A stretch of DNA of 25,801 nt, taken from NCBI GenBank assembly GCA_018398765.1, contig JAHBMJ010000962.1:17501-43301 (forward strand), in the 5' to 3' direction. Positions 9,526-17,975 of this stretch are shown in pieces (within the stretch, counting starts at the first letter, position 1; each line of letters begins with the position of its first letter). The position numbers and the translations under genes were made by a program. The notes under the pieces are model-generated. The model saw only the letters and a program-made list of their open reading frames with translations, was not told the DNA's origin and searched no databases. The DNA is from Chromera velia (taxonomy: Eukaryota > Sar > Chromeraceae).

Positions 9526-10237
9526 CATTATACGCCGTATCGCTATCAGCCTATAAATAGGCATTTAGCGTTCGGCAGCAACGCATGAAGCAGTTCGGTT
9601 CTTTATAACAGCAGTTCACTTTGATTTAATTATATTTAATCGTATTTAATTCAACCAGTTTATAAATTCTATGAAAAAATAAGGGAGAATTGGCCTTAGT
9701 TTCTGCGATTGCTTCAAATTTGCAGCGTTTAATCTATGTATTTAATAGAAAGTGACATGATTCTAGTGATGAATTTCTGTGCATATGAAACAATTTTGAA
9801 ATCAATAGAGAGTTAGGGGTAGTTAGGGGTTAGGTCAGCGGTCAGGATGGTGCCTAGGGGTGGTGCGGGTTCTCATTTTTATCTTGATATCGAGTTACAT
9901 ATTAGGTAGCAGTAAAATTAGAAGAAAAAAGGGAAGCTTGTGAGGTATGTTTAAACTGTAATAGTCTGCTACCAGGCTTGCCAGTTCACTATTCTTCAAT
10001 TCGACCTCGATGGCTTGAAGATTTTGATTTAAAGTTCCTGTAATCGTACGTCGAATCGTCGTCCATCGTGTCTTCCGGTTGCTTGTGCCCTGAGACTCAT
10101 CTCAAATGGCGCTACATTCTTCGACATTTTTCAAATCGTGGCAAAAACCGCGAAGTCCGCACGCCAATGGTCAGCCAATGGTTGACCGGGTTGACATGCC
10201 TGTAGAAGTATGATAACACGTCGCTAGAACACGTCGA

Positions 10238-11291
10238 CTATTGGCACGTCGATTGCCTGCACTGTTCGGTGTGTGTGCCCAGCGGATCACCAATAACCTC
10301 TAGTGACTGTTGCATCATGCAATGGCATGCTACAAACATGTGCACGACTGTGTTGGAGCCTCCACCTTGTTGCGATAGCAGGTTCCCTCTCGAAATGCAA
10401 GTTGGCAACGGTCGCCGGGGCTCTTTACATCGCATTCCATCACACGATTTGGTGTTGCAGGTATTTTCTTTTCCTTCCAGAACCCCACAGTGCCGTCATA
10501 GTTACGAGTTGCAGGTACTTCAACAGTTTCCCAGCCAAATTCACCGTCGACACTCTTACACCACGGCTGTTTCCCCTCTATGGCAGCATTTGAATTCGAA
10601 CGAAAGGACTCTTTATCGAACCTCTGGGTGCTCCAATCATATAAAGGGAGGTGTTGGCGTTCCCGAGTGCGGTGGGCGACTACAACGGGGAGAATATAGA
10701 GGAGCAGTGAAGTCACTGTGGCGACTTTCCACACGTTTCGTGTCTGTTTCAGCCGTTCTATTCCAAAGCGGTGGAAAAAAAGGTGCACTGTCAATCGGGA
10801 AGCGTCTCTGCAGAGTCTGCACCTTATGACTGTCCCCCCCTGACATGGGAAATGCATGTCAGAGTTGCTGGTAACAGTTGCAGTTTGTTGAATACGCGTG
10901 CGTGGTGCACCATTATAGGGGAGACGGATCCATGCAGTAATTAACTTAATAGATGCATGCATGCATGCATGCAAGAGAATAAAAAAGCAATTTTTTTTAG
11001 CAAAATTCATGCAGTTTCTCGCGCGCGATTTGCGCGCGCCGCAATAATCCCACTGCATGCATGGGCGCAAAAAATACGTACGTCGTATACGTACGCCCCT
11101 TAAACGCCCCGCTGCGTTCAGTTGAATGATCCTTGTCAGATTTCAGAGTGAAGGCACAGCATTTCGATCCGTTGTGCCGTAGCAGCACATTTCAGAGCTA
11201 TTGGGTGGAAGTCTTTGCACGGTGGACACACTGGGGGTCCGTCTCGATCTTGATTGATGGATCGTTGCCTCGAGACGCCAGACAGCTTGAA
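10238..11291. other. Intergenic region upstream of the PPR-like gene
   Basis: Composition returns towards balanced. Overlapping open frames on both strands (10269-10829 plus, 10330-11070 minus) lack recognisable domains and are not called. The last 350 bases hold (ATGC)5 at 10953-10972, an alternating GC/CG tract near 11020-11041, and a hairpin CGTACGT-CGTAT-ACGTACG at 11077-11095, about 200 bases before the ATG of the PPR-like gene. These may lie in its promoter, but nothing shows function. Confidence 0.5.
10953..10972. repeat. (ATGC)5 microsatellite
   Basis: Five uninterrupted self-complementary ATGC units, about 320 bases upstream of the PPR-like gene start. Confidence 0.9.
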
Positions 11292-14200
11292 ATGCTGGGT
11301 CTCTGTTTTTTTCTCTTTCTCTGGGCTGTAACCGACTTTTTCTCTTCGCACGGTATTGTTGTGGCTGTGCTCAGCTTTGTGCGCACTATTTCTTCTAGTC
11401 AGACAGGGGGCAGAGAAGACGCCTCCCGTCTCTTCCAGAAGAACCGGTATGGTCTCACCCCAGGCGGGGATTATTCCTATTACCCAGACCTACCCGGAGT
11501 TTCCTCATCACCAGTGCGGCATCAAAAAATACGCCGCGGTTCACGGGTCGAAGGGAAGTGGGATCCGCAGAGTCCTATTGGGAGGGCTGCTGCTGCGTAC
11601 GGGAGGAAGAAGAAGGATGCCAAGAGACCCTTGACAGATTTTGACTTTGAGCAGTACTTCTTCGCAGCCCTCGCTGACGAACGCCCCGAGCGTTCTCTCT
11701 ACGCTCACACATTCTGTGCGAACGAGATGCGAAAACAGGGGCGGCCCGACCTGTCTGCCAAGATTGTTGAGAACCTTCTCAGACGAAACCTTCCCGTCTC
11801 TGAGGAAATTGTGGGCACCACCATGAAGGCCATCGCAGACAAGGGCCTGGGCAAAGCTGCCATGCAGTTTATGAGGGCCCTGATGGCTCAGCAAAAGATG
11901 CCTGTCGGTGATGGAATTGCGTGGTTAGCGATGGCGGCGTGTCGCAACGCACCCGAGGGTGCTCTTTGGAAAGAGGCGCTGAGTATTTTTGCCAACGTGA
12001 GCAGTCACCGTTTTGTTGACGCGCGTCTGTTGTGTGAGGTTCTTGACCTGTGCTCGAGGGCCCCGGAAGGTGCGCAGTGGCAGGAGGCAGAGAAAATTTT
12101 CCAGAAGGCCCTGCGGTCTCGTCGAAAATTTCGGGTAGAGGGGAGGGTTGTGGAGATGATGGCACGGTGTTATGCACGGGCAAACGAGCAGACAACGCAC
12201 CGCTTGCAAAAAGAAGAGACAGAGGATGACATGCAGTCAGACGAATCCATGCAGTGCCCCCCCAACCCGCCCCTCTCCGACCGCGCACTTGCTCTTCTTC
12301 GACAATTGCCTGAAGGGGAAAAACCCGACACGCCCTTCTACGGGCCTGCGCGGAGAGGGAGACTGGAGACTTATGTGATCCGTGCACTGGCACGTGAACC
12401 GAGAGGGGGGGGGCGTTGGGAGGAATGTTTGTGGTTGTTAGGGGAGATGGAGAAGGATGGGTCGCCGATGTTGAATAACTACCTTTCATGTGCAATCGCC
12501 TGTTCTCGTGCGCCTGAAAAGAACCTTTGGGAAGAGGCGGTGCGAGTGTTCGAGAGAGGGAGACAGCGGTTGCAGGTAGCACCAACTCCCCATGAGTTTG
12601 CCACAATGGTGCAAATTCTCTTGGAGGCGTCGGAGGATTCTGGTTCGATCACTACCCAGTTTCCAGAGGGGCCCTTTGAGGGTATGCGCTGTCTTGAAAT
12701 TGCAGAGAGATACCTCCTTGAATGGTCTCATATTTGGGGGTTCAAAGGGTCTCACCATGCTTATGTCACGTGTGTGATTTTGTGGAGCCACCCCTTCTGG
12801 GAGGGGAAGAGAGCTGGGAAGCTCCTCCAGGTCTTCAAGGCCCGTTGTGCCCAAGCGAGTCCCCATAAGGCAAAATTTTGGAGCGACCTAGACAATTCCA
12901 TGCTGTCCCTCTTTCTGGATGCAGCACAGAAGGGTTGCAGTACTCGTGAGAGCGCCACGCTTGCCGCCCTCCTTCCTGTTGTGTTGGAGAGAAAGTCCCG
13001 ATACGGGACCCCACCAGATGGGGTCTTGTTTGAGAAGATTTTCAATTTTATGTACAGACGCCTGCCGCCCTCTGGGAGAAATCTCCCCGATGCGCAGGGA
13101 TACCAACATGCACTTGAAGTGTACCGCCGAATAAAAAGTGGGGAGATAGGCTCCTGGCCTCCACCCATTGAAGTGTTCAGGAGCCTGTCAGTCCTTCTTG
13201 CTCGTCGTGCGTCTCCTCCCGATTGGAGATCTTGTGTCCTTCTGTTGGATGACCTCAGTGCGTGTGGGGTGTGGGATGCACAGACTGTGACAAACACGAT
13301 GCAAGCCTGTGCAGGGGCTAGGAGGTGGAAGGAGACAGTCCGTTTGTTTGAGGATTTGAGAATGAGGGATCCGGTTGGGGTCACCTCCCAGACGTTTGTT
13401 GCCCTCCTGACGGGTCTTGCTGCGAATCCGGGAGAGGAAAGTCCCCCCGCACGCCATGTCCTTCTTGCAGAGGAGTTCTTTGTTCGAGCCCTTGATCTCG
13501 TTCTTCCAGAAAAGAAAGGGCTGTTGAACGTCAAGGAAGGGTTCAGGAAGTGTGTGAAGGGGATCAGTAGCCAGGCGGGCGTGGCTCCAGTGGAGAGTCT
13601 TGAGGCGATGGGACGAGTTGTCAGTCACATTCGCTCGTGCGCGCTTCCTCTCTCGTTACAGGAGGGTGGGGAGGCGTTGGGTCTCTTTCCGGTTCCTGAC
13701 CAAATCCCTGAGGAGTTCTGGTCGAGGTGGGACGACCTCAGGGGTCAGATTCGTGAACTCATCCTCACAGAGTTTGAGGTGTCAGACTGTTACCAAGAGG
13801 CCGTGAGGAGGTTGAAGGCTCCCTCTCCCTTTCCTAACCAAAGGGGTTCCCCCATCATCCCAGAGGCCTCTGAGAGGCTCCGTAGTCTGCTTGTGACAAA
13901 CCCGGATGGGGGGGCCTCTCTGGAGCGGCAGCCTGGTTGGAGTCCCCTCGTGTCTCTGTATTCTCCAGAGAGCGTACAGAGGGTGCGGGAGAGGCTGTTG
14001 GTGGCTGTGGAGGATGAGGCACAGAATTTGGTGTCTCAATCAGCTCCCAAAAGCCTCAGGCTCCCACGTTACCCCTATCTGCCAAACAGCGCCGGGTGGG
14101 ACAGAACAGAGGCCAAGGTTGTCCGATATGATCCGAACAGCAGCAGTCCTGCTGTGCCTGCTTCGTCTTCTTTGACACGCCCTGCTTCGCCGTCTTTTGT

Positions 14201-15026
14201 TCCGTCAGAGAAGGCCGTGAAGCCAACGCACCGAGACACGCCTTCTCGGCTTGAGGTAGACAGAGAAGGGGTGCGACGGGGGGGGGAGAGGAAGATTGAT
14301 GGTTTGATTTGGGGTGGGGGGAAAGTTGAAGAAGAAATGGACTTTCCACCCGAGAAGGGGCAGGGGGAAAGTGAGAGAGTGTTGAGAGAATCTCGAGGAA
14401 GAGACAGCGGAGATGAATTCGCAAAAGAGGAAGACATTGACGGTGAAGGGGAATTTGACGAGAGCGTAATAGAACAGGTCTTGGAGGAAGGGACCAGTGA
14501 TGCCCTCGGTTCTTCCTCGGGTTCTTTGCTAAAGAGGAAGTATGAATTTGACCACTTGAGGGGTGTATGGGAGGAGGGGGAGGAAGGCTGGGGAGTTGAA
14601 GGGGATGAGACTGGTCCTGGTTTTCTGTTGGCAGACCGAGACGAAGCAGAGGGGCATGTGGATTTTTGGTCGAGCAAGAAGATGCATTCAGATGAATCTG
14701 GGTTGATTGAAGCAGATGAAGATGAAGAAACAGAGTTTGAAGAAGATGAATATCAGGAGGATGAGAGAGAGGAGGAAGGAGAAGAAGAGCTGTCCGAATG
14801 GGGAGAGTCCACAGAGCTGTGGCCCCAGGGGTGGCCGATGGCGGCCTCTTCAGCTCCACAGAGCGAGCAGGATCCGTCTTTACCTGCCAGTGGCCTGAAG
14901 GAAGGAAAAGGTGTTGGCAGGCAAACAATTTCTTTCCAGACGAGCGAAGAGAACAAGAAAAATCAACAACAAAACAAAAAGTCCACAGAAGTGACAGAAC
15001 AACGAACACAGGCTTCAAACTTTTGA
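11292..15026 (+). CDS. PPR-like helical-repeat protein, signal peptide, acidic tail
   Basis: A single-exon protein of 1244 residues ending in TGA. The first ATG of the open frame (11292) begins MLGLCFFLFLWAVTDFFSS, a hydrophobic signal-type segment; a Ser/Arg-rich stretch follows, as in bipartite leaders for complex plastids. From about residue 120 to 750 there are helical hairpins with a recurring motif: APEGALWKEALSIF (near 217), APEGAQWQEAEKIF (near 256), APEKNLWEEAVRVF (near 405) and RRWKETVRLF (near 677). This spacing and the W-x-E-A pattern match pentatricopeptide-like repeats of alveolate proteins. Residues of roughly 1000-1200 are highly acidic and low in complexity, and the end is Gln/Asn/Lys-rich. 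The PPR family binds organellar RNA for processing or translation; a plastid RNA role is inferred. Repeats are degenerate, so a related helical family is possible. Confidence 0.8.
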   Translation: MLGLCFFLFLWAVTDFFSSHGIVVAVLSFVRTISSSQTGGREDASRLFQKNRYGLTPGGDYSYYPDLPGVSSSPVRHQKIRRGSRVEGKWDPQSPIGRAAAAYGRKKKDAKRPLTDFDFEQYFFAALADERPERSLYAHTFCANEMRKQGRPDLSAKIVENLLRRNLPVSEEIVGTTMKAIADKGLGKAAMQFMRALMAQQKMPVGDGIAWLAMAACRNAPEGALWKEALSIFANVSSHRFVDARLLCEVLDLCSRAPEGAQWQEAEKIFQKALRSRRKFRVEGRVVEMMARCYARANEQTTHRLQKEETEDDMQSDESMQCPPNPPLSDRALALLRQLPEGEKPDTPFYGPARRGRLETYVIRALAREPRGGGRWEECLWLLGEMEKDGSPMLNNYLSCAIACSRAPEKNLWEEAVRVFERGRQRLQVAPTPHEFATMVQILLEASEDSGSITTQFPEGPFEGMRCLEIAERYLLEWSHIWGFKGSHHAYVTCVILWSHPFWEGKRAGKLLQVFKARCAQASPHKAKFWSDLDNSMLSLFLDAAQKGCSTRESATLAALLPVVLERKSRYGTPPDGVLFEKIFNFMYRRLPPSGRNLPDAQGYQHALEVYRRIKSGEIGSWPPPIEVFRSLSVLLARRASPPDWRSCVLLLDDLSACGVWDAQTVTNTMQACAGARRWKETVRLFEDLRMRDPVGVTSQTFVALLTGLAANPGEESPPARHVLLAEEFFVRALDLVLPEKKGLLNVKEGFRKCVKGISSQAGVAPVESLEAMGRVVSHIRSCALPLSLQEGGEALGLFPVPDQIPEEFWSRWDDLRGQIRELILTEFEVSDCYQEAVRRLKAPSPFPNQRGSPIIPEASERLRSLLVTNPDGGASLERQPGWSPLVSLYSPESVQRVRERLLVAVEDEAQNLVSQSAPKSLRLPRYPYLPNSAGWDRTEAKVVRYDPNSSSPAVPASSSLTRPASPSFVPSEKAVKPTHRDTPSRLEVDREGVRRGGERKIDGLIWGGGKVEEEMDFPPEKGQGESERVLRESRGRDSGDEFAKEEDIDGEGEFDESVIEQVLEEGTSDALGSSSGSLLKRKYEFDHLRGVWEEGEEGWGVEGDETGPGFLLADRDEAEGHVDFWSSKKMHSDESGLIEADEDEETEFEEDEYQEDEREEEGEEELSEWGESTELWPQGWPMAASSAPQSEQDPSLPASGLKEGKGVGRQTISFQTSEENKKNQQQNKKSTEVTEQRTQASNF

Positions 15027-16552
15027 TTTATAGTTAGCAAGCGTAGAGACAGCTGAGTCACAGCTCAATATACAGAGTATTTTATAATCTTGTCTCGTAT
15101 CTTAGCTGGGGCACCTTTTTAGTTTGAATTCTTAGCAGCGCTGCCTTAAATACCGAGTTTGGTAACTCATTTCTCCCCACTAGAAAATTTACTCGAGAAT
15201 TTACTTTTCAAATTCTTTGGTGTGGAATTCCCTAAGGAATTCTTTCTGACCTACCTAGCGGCCTAGTGGTACTTTCACAATGGATATTAATCAAGCAATC
15301 GATGATCACTCAATTCCATCTTTTACACTTTTTTTCTAGCTAGCTTTTTTTGCCTCTCGGAGAGCCTGTTGTGCAACCAACCGCCACTGTTCCTCCTTCA
15401 ACACTCACTAGCCTGTCTCATGTCCTCTGTGGTGCCTCGGCATGAGCTAGGTCATGAAACATTAGATGAGACACCCGGTGCATCGCAGCTCTCTGCCATA
15501 CAGAGTCTGCAGTCCACTACACAGTCATAAACATATCAAAACCTACATCAAAACTTTCTAAACTCTCGACCTCAACCACCTATGAGCTCTTCATATCTTC
15601 CCACGACCTTGCTTTTTCCGTTAGGAGCGGCTGATCGTCACTCCTTCTATCGGAGTGCTACCGCTGCCGCTGCCCCTCCCTCAACGCAGTCCACTGTCTG
15701 CATCCGGACTAGCTTGCTCTCATGTACGTACACATCTGTCATCAATGTATGTTAATGTGGGGAGAGATCATGCATTTGAAATCTGTTTCTAGCATATCCG
15801 CCTTACTTTTGTCCTAGCTTTTGTCCTTCCATCCCTCTATTCAACACTGCAACACTTCTGGCTACATTGCAATACTCTAGGTTCTACTCGATTAGTTTTT
15901 TACGGTTCAGTCGTCCATAAGGATGAGCTATTACTAGAGAATGGGTACACTGCTGAATCCCCCCCCCTCCCCGGAGACTCCCCCCCTTTATCGAAGTAGC
16001 CTCGCGTACCCTTGATGCACGCATTCGTTACCTGGGGCTTGTAGGTGGGCAACTTGTAGCCAAGCTCGGATTCGGCCACACACCTTTCCATACCTCTGCC
16101 CCCGCTTCTTGCTTAACAGTTCCACCAGCCTGCACAAAAATGTGTTGGCTTCCTTCTGGAGTATGCTATCAACCAGGCTCACTAATGGAATAAACTGACA
16201 TTGAAGTCGTATGCCCTGTTGCCATATGCCCCTACGCGTAAAGTGGTACCAACGAAGTTAAGACAATCCGTACCAAGTCGAAGCTTCACGGCCTGCGTCC
16301 AAAGCGAGCGTAGGTGACACAAAAATGTATACACATGCATGTAGCACGCACATCGGATCGATTGAGCATACACAAATACAGTCAGCTAGGCAGAAAGTAC
16401 GTACTGCATCAGACTGGCCTATCTAGAGGCCAAGTCTAGGGCCAAACAGCGAGACACTGGGTGTCATGGGCCGCCTTAATATTGCGAGCGCCTTTAAATG
16501 CCTTTCTCACTTTAGGTGAATGGATGCGAACGGAACTTGCATGTCATGCCCC
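15027..16552. other. Intergenic region with no supported gene
   Basis: Follows the PPR-like stop codon. It has a small palindrome, GAATTCC-CTAA-GGAATTC, near 15226, a C-rich run around 15958-15990, and several GCAACACT-type words near 15841. No frame of more than about 65 residues looks protein-like. No RNA gene was recognised. Confidence 0.55.
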
Positions 16553-16835
16553 GGTTGGCCAGAGCCTAAGTGGTGGCTCGCCGGCTAGGCGTAGGATATT
16601 AAAAACAATAATCACAAATAATAATCAAAACAAAAAAAAAATGATGATATGATTCAAATGCAAAAAATGTACAATTTGACCTATAGGTTACTACTAGGAC
16701 CTTCCGGTCACCTAAAAACGTCTTCAAAAATTTAAATTTATTGTTTTAGGATTTTTGAAAGCAATTTTATCGATTTTTATGGAGATAAATTTTGAAGTTA
16801 GTCTGTACACGATAGGCTGACTTACACAATTTTTG

Positions 16836-17228
16836 CATTTCCCTTATGTTTGGCATATCGATCGGGGGGGAGGAAGGTTGGATTACGCTCTGTTGACAGA
16901 CTGTTGTGCCGACGAAGTCAAGAGACTCGGCCTTCTGTCCGACGAGGGCCTGTCCGGCAGACGGAGTCTTGACATAGACAAATATGCCCGTGCTCTGGAA
17001 GGTCGCCTCATTGAAGGGCGTGTATGGGGTGGGTATGTGGAAATGATTTGCTTCTCATTCATGAAGGACGTGCGGATTCACGTCTTTAGAAAAGAAACTG
17101 ATGTGTACAGAAGACTGTGTGTCCTAGGTAAAAAGGAGATGAAGAAAGAAATTTTTTTACTTTGGCAGCAGAGAGTGGAAGGGGATCACTACGATATGCT
17201 AGAGCCTCATTCTGTTCTCCAAGCCTAA
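16836..17228 (+). pseudogene. OTU cysteine-protease-like domain, C-terminal part
   Basis: An open frame to TAA with no upstream ATG. It reads DIDKYARALEG, then GRVWGGYVEMICFSF and VRIHVF, and ends WQQRVEGDHYDML. This order (a W-G-G-x-x-E helix, a V-x-I-x-V strand, a closing H-Y) matches the C-terminal half of OTU-type deubiquitinases; the His in DHYDM would be the catalytic one. The N-terminal D-G-N-C part with the catalytic Cys is not seen within the preceding few hundred bases, so this is a 5'-truncated copy or the last exon of a split gene. It sits between inverted repeats, suggesting capture or carriage by a DNA element. OTU assignment is from motif memory, moderately sure. Confidence 0.5.
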
Positions 17229-17286
17229 AAGCTGTGATTGAGGTCATTGTCTTTGCTCTCAATGTATCTTAATGAAAACAATTGTA

Positions 17287-17292
17287 AATAAA
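17287..17292 (+). promoter_or_regulatory. AATAAA polyadenylation-type signal
   Basis: Canonical AATAAA 59 bases after the stop of the OTU-like frame, in an AT-rich context. It fits the 3' end of a once-transcribed gene, but AT-rich DNA yields this hexamer often by chance. Confidence 0.3.
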
Positions 17293-17975
17293 GTGTTTCG
17301 TAGATTTTTATAAAAAAGATCAAAGCAGTTAGAACTTACATCTTGACTAGTGTTTTGAAATGACTTGACCTAGGTTTTGATCGTTTAATTCAAAAAAAAA
17401 AACTTGAAAAAATGACGTTATGTTTTATTATTTGATTTTGATGTCCTACGCCTAGCTCACCGGTTTTAACCGCAATATTATAAATACAATACATATTTTA
17501 TACTATAAATTAGTAAATGTATATATAAAACTGAATTGAATTGAATTAAGGCGGTTAAGGCCGGTAACTTACCACTTAAGCTCTCACCAACCAAACTACT
17601 TCATATTTATTATTCAGTTTGAAATTTTTGAATTTTAGAATGTTTAAGTTCAAAAATTAATACAGCTTGAAACACTGAGTTTATCAAATTGATTAGATAC
17701 TTTTTCTATTTTTTTCAGCTAAAAATTGCACAAAAAACTCCAACAGCAACCTCCGACAGTGGACTGCGGGCAAAATCCGGAACATTACTGGCAATGGATT
17801 CAATGCTATGCTACTAGCTATGCTATGCCAACAAGCTTGATCGAATACAATTTATGCTTTTCCTACGAACATAATTCATACAGCAGCTACTAGAACAGCT
17901 AGGACTAGCTCATACAACAGTGGGCAAGACTTCTGTGTGGGCATTAGGTGCAACTGCAAGCTCATCTGCTTCGCC

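Larger units (their letters stand above)
8127..10237. other. AT-rich, microsatellite-bearing region without genes
   Basis: About 2 kb of AT-rich DNA downstream of the array+HNH locus. It holds three (ATC)n/(ATT)n tracts followed by a GATCGGT word, and runs of GATTTGA-type repeats with long palindromes, listed separately. No frame with credible protein composition was found on either strand; the longest frames are poly-Ile/poly-Leu translations of the ATT tracts. Confidence 0.6.
16553..17592. mobile_element. Degenerate terminal-inverted-repeat element around an OTU-like fragment
   Basis: The two ends are inverted copies. Outer segment: AGAGCCTAAGTGGT at 16561-16574 against the complement of 17571-17584 (13 of 14 match), with GGTTGG at 16553-16558 mirrored by CCAACC at 17587-17592. 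Inner segment: GCTAGGCGTAGGA at 16584-16596 is the exact complement of 17444-17456. The right end carries an extra AT-rich insert and an internal hairpin (17461-17562, CCGGTTTTAACCGC against GCGGTTAAGGCCGG), so the two ends differ in length. No transposase is visible, so this would be a non-autonomous DNA element or two inverted short elements flanking captured sequence. The superfamily is not identified; no clear target-site duplication was found. Confidence 0.5.

Noticed and set aside
10330-11070. 246-residue minus-strand open frame (and an overlapping plus-strand frame at 10269-10829)
   Set aside because: Both are open over the same bases. The minus frame has one CRLC-type pair and begins without a good ATG; a vague likeness to the Cys-rich tail of some DNA transposases is too weak to call.
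11133-11291. Upstream extension of the PPR-like frame by 53 codons
   Set aside because: It has no ATG, and the first ATG at 11292 begins a well-formed hydrophobic leader, so the extension is taken as 5' untranslated sequence.
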